From JAIBAJ01 sp965284645 (lineage in GTDB: Bacteria > Bacteroidota > Bacteroidia > JAIBAJ01): a stretch of 64,000 nt of DNA. Positions within the stretch are counted from its first letter, which is position 1; every line of letters starts with the position of its first letter. The stretch spans positions 4,340,001-4,404,000 of the forward strand of contig OZ260106.1 in NCBI GenBank assembly GCA_965284645.1, read 5' to 3'. The notes below the pieces were generated by a model. That model worked only from the letters and a program-made list of their open reading frames with translations, ran no database searches and had not been told where the DNA came from. A program made the position numbers and the translations under genes. This document shows, one piece after another, positions 56,156 to 63,700 of the stretch.

Positions 56156-56821
56156 TTAGTCTAAAGCCAAAGGGCTTTTAATTTCATTAATCACTTTTTG
56201 AAATTTGTCTTCCATATTTGCTAGTGCTTCAAACTGTTGTTCTTCTTGTGTTTTCAAAGCACTGTCAATTTTGTTTTTGATTTCAGTTTCTGTTTTCAAA
56301 GCGGCTTTGTTAATGGAAGTAGAGTTTGTTTCAAACTCTACTTTTATTTTTTCCAAAGTCGATTGAATTTCTGATTGAAAACCTTTTAGCCTTACTTCGA
56401 TTGTGTCGGCTGTTTCTTTTTGAAGTTTGGCATTTGAATTTTGAATATCCTCTTTGGTCTTTGTAGATTTATTTTCAAATGTGTCAATTATGTCGGTTTT
56501 GGTTGATGCGATATTACTGATTATGATCTTTCCTAAATTATCAATTCTTGTGGCAACTTCTAAATTAATTTGTTCCGTTTTTTCGTTTACCAAATTCTTT
56601 ATTTCCAAAGTCGAATTATCAAAATGCTTTAAAGTATCTTCTCTATGCACTTTAACAATTTCAAGTATTTCAGCCCTTGTGGCTGAAATACTTTGATTTG
56701 TCTTTTCTTCAAAGTCTTTTAGCTGTCCAACAAGTTTGAGATTTGTCTTGTGATTTAAAAATAGTCCAACACCAACTGCAATGAGTGTCAAACTGGTAAT
56801 GATTATTGTGGCTATGTCCAT
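56156..56821 (-). CDS. Membrane-anchored coiled-coil partner of the helicase
   Basis: 221 residues. One N-terminal membrane helix (IATIIITSLTLIAVGVGLFL, ~3-22) is followed by ~190 residues of nearly continuous coiled coil (IEVRLKGFQSEIQSTLEKIK, ATRIDNLGKIIISNIASTK). The protein would project a rod into the cytoplasm. Its 9-bp spacing from the helicase gene suggests a two-part system: a membrane sensor or anchor plus a DNA-processing effector. The family was not recognised; it recalls RmuC- or ZorA-like tails only in architecture. Confidence 0.7.
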   Translation of the reverse strand: MDIATIIITSLTLIAVGVGLFLNHKTNLKLVGQLKDFEEKTNQSISATRAEILEIVKVHREDTLKHFDNSTLEIKNLVNEKTEQINLEVATRIDNLGKIIISNIASTKTDIIDTFENKSTKTKEDIQNSNAKLQKETADTIEVRLKGFQSEIQSTLEKIKVEFETNSTSINKAALKTETEIKNKIDSALKTQEEQQFEALANMEDKFQKVINEIKSPLALD

Positions 56822-56879
56822 TTCTTTGTTTTTTAGTTTACAAATGTATTTGTTTCGTTCTTAATTTCATTGTCAAAGT

Positions 56880-56966
56880 GCGGTTGGGGCAAAAGCAAAT
56901 GTGGTGCAACCGTGTGTCGGCTTGTGCGGTTGCGTTGCACCTCTTTTGATTTTGTCGAAGCGTTGG
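56880..56966. repeat. Bracketing hairpin element, copy 6 (5' end of helicase cassette)
   Basis: Arms 56890-56910 and 56934-56954. The AAATGTGG side comes first, CCTCTTTTG second, as in copy 2. Loop CGTGTGTCGGCTTGTGCG; flanks GTGCGGTTGG and AAGCGTTGGC. Confidence 0.75.
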
Positions 56967-57024
56967 CTGTTGTCATTTTTCACTGTCATTTGTTCGTTGC
57001 ACTGTCGGTCTTTAGCATTGGCTA

Positions 57025-57152
57025 TAACGTTTTGGGGGCAGAGGCAGTAAGCGAATTTACAGATAAAAGTTTATTTAAAGAGCGGAAGCGAAGTTTTTCA
57101 CCAAAAGCCTTATTCGAAGTGCAAAAGCGCTTATTGCCTTTGCCCACTGTTA
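57025..57152 (-). repeat. attC-like site, type II
   Basis: TAAC...GTTA, 128 bp. Closes palindromic family C copy 1. Confidence 0.9.
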
Positions 57153-57632
57153 GCGGGGGCCAGGAACCAACCAACTCAAAGTGACCATCTGCATTTTGTC
57201 GTCATGCTGCCTAATCAAAGTTGCTGAGCTTTTTGGACATCATTGTTTCTGCGCCACCTTGTTCTTTTTCCTTTTTTAAATCTTCCATTTTGTCTTTACC
57301 GGTGTCTGTTTATTCAAAGTGCTATTCTGTGGCGCCTTGTAGTCTGCTGCGCCACCTCTCAACTATACTTTTAAATTGCTTCTCTTTTGTCCCAAGTTGT
57401 CTGCCTGATAAATGAAAAAACTTTAGTGGCGCAATAAAGTTCCTGCTGCCTTTCACCAAAAAACTTTGAAATCTACCCCAGTTTTTTTTCAGTGCAAATC
57501 TTTTAGATGGTACAACTTGCAGCAGGTCGGCTAGTTGGTAGGGTCCAAAAAGCGGTGATTGTTTTTCACCATAACTTCATTTGAAATTCGAACCTTTTTC
57601 AAAATGCTAGTGAGTATGCAGTCGGTCTCCGC
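57153..57632 (-). repeat. Palindromic non-coding cassette body, family C, copy 1
   Basis: A 480-bp body, no gene. Ends GCGGGGGCC and GGTCTCCGC are inverted. GCTTTTTGGAC (57238-57248) pairs with 57543-57553, TGCGCCAC (57260-57267) with GTGGCGCA (57426-57433), and the central hairpin is GTGGCGC (57329-57335) against GCGCCAC (57349-57355). The arms match in blocks, more diverged than in A and B. Confidence 0.75.
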
Positions 57633-57758
57633 TAACGGTTTGGGGGCAGATGCAGTAAGCGAATATACAGATAAAACTTAGTTTAAAGAGCGGCTGGAAA
57701 TTTACCACCAAAACTCAATTCGAAGTACGAAATCGCTTATTGCATTTGCCCCTTGTTA
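57633..57758 (-). repeat. attC-like site, type II variant
   Basis: TAAC...GTTA, 126 bp. Left arm GGGGCAGATGCAGTAAGCG and right CGCTTATTGCATTTGCCCC. Closes the frameshifted nuclease cassette. Confidence 0.88.
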
Positions 57759-57783
57759 GGCGTATGTGCCTTCTATTGAAAAC

Positions 57784-58865
57784 TTAACTTTCTTTTGTTC
57801 TATCATAATTTTCAACAATTTTCAGAAGTTTTTCAGAATATTGAAACAAATCATCTACAGAATTTATCTCAACTTTAACTTCCTTTTTTTGTTCATCTAA
57901 AGTTGCAAAAAACTTCTTAGTTCCATTTAAATAAAGCCTACAAATTGTTTTTCTATTATTGTCATCTAGAAGAATTGCAAAATATGACTGGGCATCACGA
58001 TGCTTTATTCTATTTGCTACAATTTTTTGTCTTAATATTGTTTTTATTATTAAAAAGCCTTCTAATTCTTCTTCAGTTGTAACAATTTTAATTTCCTCAA
58101 CTTTAGATTGTTCAACATTAATTGCTTCTTGCTTTTTTGTTTCTTCATCCTCCTTGGTTAGAGCAGTTTTTAAGCGCTCTGTAATTAAGTCACTTATGTG
58201 TTGTTGAATTGATTTTTTGGTCAAATTTGTAAACTGCTCTAATACTTTAGAGGTAACTACACTTGGGTAAACTTGTTTAGCAAAATGTTTCACAAATTCT
58301 GCACTTGGATTTGAAAGTTCTTGTTGCAACAAATGCTTTAACTCATTTGTATATTTTAATTCACTAGCTGTATTGACAATACTTTGAGCGTCGAAAATTG
58401 TTTTATGGAATTTTTTCAACTCCTCAATCTGATTATCCTTTATCTCATTTATATTAAATTCCAAAAATGGCTTTTCATCCATTTTGTTTGCTTCAACCAA
58501 GTCAGAATAAATCGGTATGATATTCCATTTGTTAATAAACCAAATTTGGCTTTAGAAACGTGGAAATATCTAAGTAATTGACCATCATGTAAATTTAAAT
58601 TTTGAGCCCAATGCTTACATTCAACTAATATTGTCGGAGTTCCATCTTTAAAAATAGCATAATCAATTTTTTCACCTTTTTTAATTCCAATATCAGAAAC
58701 AAATTCTGGAACCACTTCCAAGGGATTGAAAACATCATAACCTAAAGTTTGTAAAAAAGGCATGATAAAAGCATTTTTAGTCGCTTCCTCTGTTAGAATT
58801 TGTTCTTTAAGTTTTGTAACTCTTTCACCTAACTGTTTTATTTGGTCTTTAAAATCCATTGTCAT
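57784..58865 (-). pseudogene. HsdR_N-type nuclease gene with one frameshift
   Basis: Two minus-strand frames, 58449-58865 and 57784-58500, look like one gene. The first holds the HsdR N-terminal (PD-(D/E)XK) domain: EATKNAFIMPFLQTLGYDV, GEKIDYAIFKDGTPTILVECKHW, then AKFGLLTNGISYRF. In family members this is followed by a sequence like YSDLVEANKMDEKPFLEF, which is exactly what the second frame supplies. One missing T at the CGATTT (about 58515) explains the break. The second part ends in a coiled region and a domain with LRQKIVANRIKHRDAQSYFAI. An intact gene would give ~360 residues, as in COG4748-like proteins. Alternatively a sequence error. Confidence 0.7.
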
Positions 58866-58926
58866 ATTTTTTACTTGATTTGTCAAAGGTAATATTTTGT
58901 TTTGCACGGACAAATGGCATTACGCC

Positions 58927-59054
58927 TAACGTTTTGGGGGCAGGGGCAGTAAGCGAATTTACAGATAAAAGTTTATTTAAAGAGCGGAAGCGAAGTTTTT
59001 CACCAAAAGCCTTATTCGAAGTGCAAAAGCGCTTATTGACCTTGCCCACTGTTA
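58927..59054 (-). repeat. attC-like site, type II variant
   Basis: TAAC...GTTA, 128 bp, left arm GGGGCAGGGGCAGTAAGCG. Closes the 59093-59380 cassette. Preceded by GCC (GCCTAAC), the canonical integron R'' form. Confidence 0.9.
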
Positions 59055-59092
59055 GCTGCTGGTGTTCGTTTCTGTCAAGTCAAGGTTATTGT

Positions 59093-59380
59093 TTATACAC
59101 TTTTTCTTTTGAGCAATGCTTTTGTTATTTCAAGTATATGTTCAGGGTTGTCCAGTGTCCCGATGTAATTTAGTATTTCTTGTTCGTCAAAATTGTTTGC
59201 GAAATAGTTCCTTCCTTTTTCTGTAATGGAATATTCAGAAGGTGTTCCGTTATCAAATAGTTTTGACACAACGATAAAGTCATTGTCAAGAAGCGGTTTC
59301 AAGTTCTCGTCAAGTTTAGCTGGGAAGTCTGCTATGTCAAAATGTTTAATTAGGGTGTAAACACTTTTCGCAAAGTCCAT
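59093..59380 (-). CDS. Small winged-helix-like protein
   Basis: 95 residues from the ATG at 59380 (MDFAKSVYTLIKHFDIADF). The frame is open 13 codons further to a TTG, but the common GACGAC cassette leader lies there, which favours the shorter form. FPAKLDENLKPLLDNDFIVVSKLFDNGTPSEYSITEKGRNYF fits the third helix and wing of a PadR/MarR-like winged helix. DNA binding is likely but unproven. Single gene of its cassette; a long 5' region of about 140 bp precedes it. Confidence 0.6.
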   Translation of the reverse strand: MDFAKSVYTLIKHFDIADFPAKLDENLKPLLDNDFIVVSKLFDNGTPSEYSITEKGRNYFANNFDEQEILNYIGTLDNPEHILEITKALLKRKSV

Positions 59381-59519
59381 ATATATAAAGAATAATACTA
59401 GTTTTTGTTTGGTCGTCAATGCAGTTTTTCTTACATGTTCATTTAAAATCTTATGTTTTTGTTTCGCTACGTTTCTGATGTCGGTTCTAGACTGTTATGC
59501 TCGGTCTTACACTTGCAGC

Positions 59520-59647
59520 TAACGTTTTGGGGGCAGAGGCAGTAAGCGAATTTACAGCAAAAACTTTATTTAAAGTGCGGAAGCGAAGTTTTTCACCAAA
59601 AGCCTTATTCGAAGTGCAAAAGCGCTTATTGCCTTTGCCCACTGTTA
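59520..59647 (-). repeat. attC-like site, type II
   Basis: TAAC...GTTA, 128 bp. Closes palindromic family C copy 2. Confidence 0.9.
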
Positions 59648-60127
59648 GCGGGGGCCAGGAGCCAACCAACTCAAAGTGACCATCTGCATTTTGTCGTCAT
59701 GCTGCCTAATCAAAGTTGATGAGCTTTTTGGACATCATTGTTACTGCGCCACCTTGTTCTTTTTCCTTTTTTAAATCTCCAATTTTGTCTTTACCGGTGT
59801 CTGTTTATTTAAAGTTCTATTCTGTGGCGCCTTGTAGTCTGCTGCGCCACCTCTCAACTATACTTTTAAATTGCTTCTCTTTTGTCCCAAGTTGTCTGAC
59901 TGATAAATGAAAAAACTTTAGTGGCGCAATAAAGTTCCTGCTGCCTTTCACCAAAAAACTTTGAAATCTACCCCAGTTATTTTTCAGTGCAAATCTTTTA
60001 GATGGTACAACTTGCAGCAGGTCGGCTAGTTGGTAGGGTCCAAAAAGCGGTGATTGTTTTTCACCATAACTTCATTTGAAATTCGAACCTTTTTCAAATT
60101 GCTAGTGAGTATGCAGTCGGTCTCCGC
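59648..60127 (-). repeat. Palindromic non-coding cassette body, family C, copy 2
   Basis: Near-identical to 57153-57632, with a few substitutions. Both units are 608 bp including the attC. No gene. Confidence 0.75.
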
Positions 60128-60253
60128 TAACGTTTTGCAGCTTGCCGAAGGCGGGGCTTTCGGAGCACCATCTGTCAAGCTACCACTAATTTTTATTAGG
60201 AGCCGAAAAGTTTCTTTAACCACAACTGCCCCGCTTTTGGCAAGGTGCTGTTA
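60128..60253 (-). repeat. attC-like site, type IV
   Basis: TAAC...GTTA, 126 bp. Arms GCAGCTTGCCGAAGGCGGGG and CCCCGCTTTTGGCAAGGTGC. Its first ~58 bases on the minus strand are translated as the end of the 60196-60909 protein. Confidence 0.88.
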
Positions 60254-60909
60254 GGTGTAGTTTTTCTTTCGGTTAAATTGTCAAGTGTCACTGTCGGAAG
60301 TTTTTTCAATTGTCGTGTTTTGTTTATTAAATTTTCAATCTTATCCAAATCTGCGGGTCTTTCTTGTAACCAATCTAATAATTCGTCCGCCACTTTCTTT
60401 CTCTCAATTTCATAATCATATTCGCATTTAGTTTTACTTACTTGAAAGAGTTGTTTTCTTGCCTTGTCAAAGTTTGAAGTCAAAATATTTAAAACAGCAA
60501 CCTCATAAATTCTCCAAGTATCATCCGCTTTTTCTTTGTCCGCTGTTTTTAACGCTGTCCAAATGTCAATAAACTTTCGGTCAAGTTCTTCAACTCTTTT
60601 TATCGTCAAGTCGCAAAGGTCATTCACTAATTTGGCAAATTGCTCTTCGTCTCTAAACTCTTCAAATCCCGTTTCTCTATATCCATAAACAAAGGCAAAG
60701 TAGTCTCTTGGGTAAAAGTTAAAGTCCACACCAATATTTAAATATGTCCCTTTAGAATATGATGAAGGTTGAAATTCTATTACGATTGTCAACCAACCTT
60801 TGTCATAAAGAAATGTCCGTGATTGTCCTTGTTGAAATATTCTATAAGGTTTCAGTCGCTCTTTTGCGATTTTTTTCAGAAGCTTATTATGGTCTATTTG
60901 TGTCGTCAT
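60196..60909 (-). CDS. Unknown protein whose C-terminus is encoded by the attC
   Basis: 237 residues. The first ~215 residues (FQQGQSRTFLYDKGWLTIVIEFQPSSYSKGTYLNIGVDFNFYPRDYF and helices such as EQFAKLVNDLCDLTIKRVEELD) are alpha/beta without signal peptide; no family was recognised. The frame crosses the attC core, so STLPKAGQLWLKKLFGS at the end comes from the recombination site. The start ATGACGACACAA carries the common GACGAC leader motif inside its first codons, unlike other cassettes where it is upstream. Confidence 0.65.
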   Translation of the reverse strand: MTTQIDHNKLLKKIAKERLKPYRIFQQGQSRTFLYDKGWLTIVIEFQPSSYSKGTYLNIGVDFNFYPRDYFAFVYGYRETGFEEFRDEEQFAKLVNDLCDLTIKRVEELDRKFIDIWTALKTADKEKADDTWRIYEVAVLNILTSNFDKARKQLFQVSKTKCEYDYEIERKKVADELLDWLQERPADLDKIENLINKTRQLKKLPTVTLDNLTERKTTPNSTLPKAGQLWLKKLFGS

Positions 60910-60920
60910 AAAATTACACC

Positions 60921-61047
60921 TAACGTTTTGGGGGCAGGGGCAGTAAGCGAATTTACAGATAAAACTTTATTTAAAGAGCGGCTTTAAGTTTTTCACCAAA
61001 AGCCTTATTCGAAGTGCAAAATCGCTTATTGACTTTGCCCACGGTTA
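60921..61047 (-). repeat. attC-like site, type II variant
   Basis: TAAC...GTTA, 127 bp; right end ACGGTTA instead of ACTGTTA. Closes the 61066-61743 cassette. Confidence 0.88.
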
Positions 61048-61065
61048 GCTGACGTTTTTTAAAGC

Positions 61066-61743
61066 TTAAGAAGATGCATCATTTGAGTTAAGTTTGTCAG
61101 ATTGTTCCTTGTGAAGTCGCATTAAACCTTTGTTGTCATAAAACAGCAATTGTTTTGAACTCTTATCAACGATGGCATAAACTTTTAAGTAATGTTCTGG
61201 TTCAAGTTCCTTTAACACTTGGGATAATTTGTCATTTGGAAACTTCTCATAATTGTCAATTGCGAAATCTAAAAGTTGGTCAATAGCACTATCCCAATCT
61301 TCTTTAGTTAAATCATTGTCAAAAAGTAATTTTATAATTTTTCCGTTTTTGGTTTGAATTAAAAGGGAAACACTTTTTGATTGGTTGTCATCGCTAACAT
61401 TCTTCTCAGTTGATTGCATCGCTGAAATGCGATGAACTGCAATTAATCTTCCATTTTCAGCAAACTTTTTTAGCCAAGCTTTAAGAATTTTATAATGGTC
61501 TTTACCTGCCTCCTCTAAGAAACTTTCGAAGTAAGGTTTAAATACATAAGCTGCAATAACTGTAGGTACAACCCAATCTAAAGCTGCAAGAGCAACTAAT
61601 CTTGGGTGTTTATGAACTTTTAATTTCAGTCCTGAAGCTTGAATGTCTTCGGTTACCTTATAAATGGCTATATCAAGAAAATTTTCCGGAAAGTCCAGTC
61701 CGATGTGAATTACTTCCTTGTTCGTTTTGGTATCAGTTTCCAT
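61066..61743 (-). CDS. Unknown cytoplasmic protein
   Basis: 225 residues. Possible weak hydrophobic stretch LVALAALDWVVPTVIAAYVF at ~48-67 followed by KPYFESFLEEAGKDHYKILKAWLKKFAE; later ILIQTKNGKIIKLLFDNDL-like strands. It may be a small membrane-associated protein with a C-terminal alpha/beta part ending LYVKVYAIVDKSSKQLLFYDN-like. No family was recognised. Second cassette from the recombinase, hence among the most recently gained if integration is at the attI end. Confidence 0.65.
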   Translation of the reverse strand: METDTKTNKEVIHIGLDFPENFLDIAIYKVTEDIQASGLKLKVHKHPRLVALAALDWVVPTVIAAYVFKPYFESFLEEAGKDHYKILKAWLKKFAENGRLIAVHRISAMQSTEKNVSDDNQSKSVSLLIQTKNGKIIKLLFDNDLTKEDWDSAIDQLLDFAIDNYEKFPNDKLSQVLKELEPEHYLKVYAIVDKSSKQLLFYDNKGLMRLHKEQSDKLNSNDASS

Positions 61744-61809
61744 ATTATTTTCATTGATAATAACTTACTTTCAGTTTCAAGTTAGCACTTTCACCCTCAA
61801 AATGTCAGC

Positions 61810-61936
61810 TAACGTTTTGGGGGCAGAGGCAGTAAGCGAATTTACAGCAAAAAGTTTAATTAAAGAGCGGCCGCCAAGTTTTTCACCAATGCTCTATACG
61901 AAGTGCAAAACCGCTTATTGCCTTTGCCCACTGTTA
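61810..61936 (-). repeat. attC-like site, type II (first in array)
   Basis: TAAC...GTTA, 127 bp. Site of the recombinase-proximal cassette, a palindromic family B unit. Confidence 0.9.
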
Positions 61937-62338
61937 TCGGTTGACCCTTTTGACTATCATCCTGTCTGGACCCTTCTTCATCACTTTGCTTTGACCTTTT
62001 CATTCTAAACCCCTTGCAAAGGTTCCTGTTCATAACTCAAAAAATTACTTTTCAACATCTGTCAATGCCCAATCACAGTAGGGTGCCAGCATTTAAGAGA
62101 AGGAAAGTACCGATGGGTTGCAGTTGAAAATAAAAACTATTTCCGCTAACTTTGCTAGGCGGTTCCGCAAATCCGTTGCACATAAGCAAGCTCCGTGCAC
62201 CATCTTTGCGGAACCGCCTGGCGAAATGCTGTCAGATCTCCGCTGTCCATCGGTACTTTCCTTCTCTTAAATGCGGGGATAATCTATGCTTCAGTTTAAT
62301 TAACGGGAAATGCTTTATCTGGGATTAGGGTTTACCGA
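61937..62338 (-). repeat. Palindromic non-coding cassette body, family B, copy 8 (first cassette)
   Basis: Matches 45080-45481. In first position, next to the putative attI, where the most recent insertion is expected. It places a strong hairpin between any promoter near the recombinase and the rest of the array. Confidence 0.82.
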
Positions 62339-62400
62339 TAACTTACTTATAGCGGCTACGATTTTACAAAAAAATCTCTTTAACATGACAAAATACGGCA
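62339..62400 (-). other. Candidate attI (primary integration site)
   Basis: The array ends at TAAC (62339-62342). Beyond it the sequence is unique: on the minus strand TATAAGTAAGTTA reads into the first cassette. No second palindromic arm is present, as expected for attI, which unlike attC is not folded. The 62343-62433 stretch holds no gene. Confidence 0.6.
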
Positions 62401-62433
62401 AATAGGAGGATATTTTTCCATTTTGCTATTTCT

Positions 62434-63540
62434 TTATATTTTAAGGCCAAGTCGATCCAATGGACTCACTATCCGATTGATCGAACTCTGACTAACATGC
62501 GTGTAAATCTCCGTCGTACGACTGCTCCTATGCCCCAACAACTCCTGTATAAAACGCAAGTCAGTCCCACTCTCCAATAAATGGGTAGCATAACTGTGCC
62601 TTAACATATGCAAATTCACCGGCCTACGAATCCCCGCTAAATGACATGCACGCTTTAATACCAATGCCAAACTGCGCTCACTATACTGATCCCCCTCCCT
62701 ACCCTCAAATAAATAATCCGTCGGATGGTAGGCTACATAATATGAACGCAATAATAACAACACCGTCTCGCTTAATGGAACTATCCTGTCCTTGCGCCCC
62801 TTGGATTGGTGTATAAATAACTGCATCCGCGTACTATCAATGTCGCGTATCCGCATCCGCAATAACTCACTTCGCCTTAATCCTGCTGAATATATCAAAC
62901 TTAGCATACACTTATGCTTGATGTTCTCCAATGCATTCAATATCCGCGACACCTCATCCATCGATAAAACTTTTGGCAAAACATGGGCACTTTTTGGCCT
63001 ATGAACCAAATCTACCCGCATCTTCGAACCTTCAACCTTATCAAAAAACAATTTAATGGCATTCACAATCTGATTCTGATACGAAGCCGATAACTTGTTC
63101 CCTAATATATACGAATTGTTGAAAGTAATCAAATCCTGATTGCTGATCTCAGATATCGGCTTGTTCCAATAAAAACGCAAAAAAGTACGCAAGGCCTCTG
63201 AATATGTTTTTACTGTATTTTCACTATACCGCCGACTCCTCAACCATTCAATAAAAGCATCAATCTTAGCCGCCATCGCTTCGCTTAACTTCCCCTCTTG
63301 CCCCTCTTGCCCCTCATGGCCCAAATATCCTAAAAAAGCAATTAATGACTTCCTGTTCCCAGGTAACAACCAGGCCTTTTGAGCATAACTAAATACCGAA
63401 CCTTGCACTTTCTTGGCAGCCATCTCTTTTCTTGAATCCCGCTCAAACCCCAACCTTACCCACTCCTCTCCCCGATGCACTACCCTTGATCCAACAATTT
63501 GCTCCAAGCTTAGAGCCTTTAGAATTTCATTGTCTGTCAT
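62434..63540 (-). CDS. Tyrosine recombinase of the array (integron-integrase-like)
   Basis: 368 residues. Residues 1-90 are an extra N-terminal domain (VQGSVFSYAQKAWLLP) with a short GHEGQEGQEG repeat; 91-180 the SAM-like core-binding domain (SENTVKTYSEALRTFLRFY); 187-368 the catalytic domain with R222, K247, H311, R314, H337 and Y346, ending SPLDRL as IntI proteins do. Between K247 and H311 the integron-specific insertion of ~35 residues seen in IntI1 is absent. The gene runs toward the array, the reverse of class 1 integrons. It probably inserts and excises cassettes at the attC/attI cores. A chromosomal XerC/D-like protein without that role cannot be excluded. Confidence 0.75.
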   Translation of the reverse strand: MTDNEILKALSLEQIVGSRVVHRGEEWVRLGFERDSRKEMAAKKVQGSVFSYAQKAWLLPGNRKSLIAFLGYLGHEGQEGQEGKLSEAMAAKIDAFIEWLRSRRYSENTVKTYSEALRTFLRFYWNKPISEISNQDLITFNNSYILGNKLSASYQNQIVNAIKLFFDKVEGSKMRVDLVHRPKSAHVLPKVLSMDEVSRILNALENIKHKCMLSLIYSAGLRRSELLRMRIRDIDSTRMQLFIHQSKGRKDRIVPLSETVLLLLRSYYVAYHPTDYLFEGREGDQYSERSLALVLKRACHLAGIRRPVNLHMLRHSYATHLLESGTDLRFIQELLGHRSSRTTEIYTHVSQSSINRIVSPLDRLGLKI

Positions 63541-63650
63541 AAAAAATTGAAAATAATATTGCTATTTGCGAAATGGATTGCATTGTTTGGCAAAACACTC
63601 CTTTTATGTAAACCAATAAATCACTACCAATAAACCTACAAAAGCTTAAA

Positions 63651-63682
63651 CAAAAAAGGCCATCTCATCCGAAATGGCCTTA
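63651..63682 (-). terminator. Intrinsic terminator of ssb
   Basis: Stem AAGGCCAT (63656-63663) and ATGGCCTT (63674-63681), followed on the minus strand by TTTTTTG. It ends the ssb transcript before the recombinase gene, so 63541-63650 should hold the recombinase promoter; none could be assigned. Confidence 0.85.
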
Positions 63683-63700
63683 AAATTGGAATTGCCCCCG

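Noticed and set aside
1..62342. CRISPR array
   Set aside because: Repeats are 125-128 bp with palindromic arms and gene-sized spacers, and no cas genes are present.
62434..63540. Naming the recombinase intI
   Set aside because: The IntI-defining insertion is absent, so the symbol would overstate the evidence; only the context is integron-like.
63541..63650. Promoter of the recombinase gene
   Set aside because: No convincing Bacteroidota -33/-7 pair (TTG / TAnnTTTG) at proper spacing could be read.
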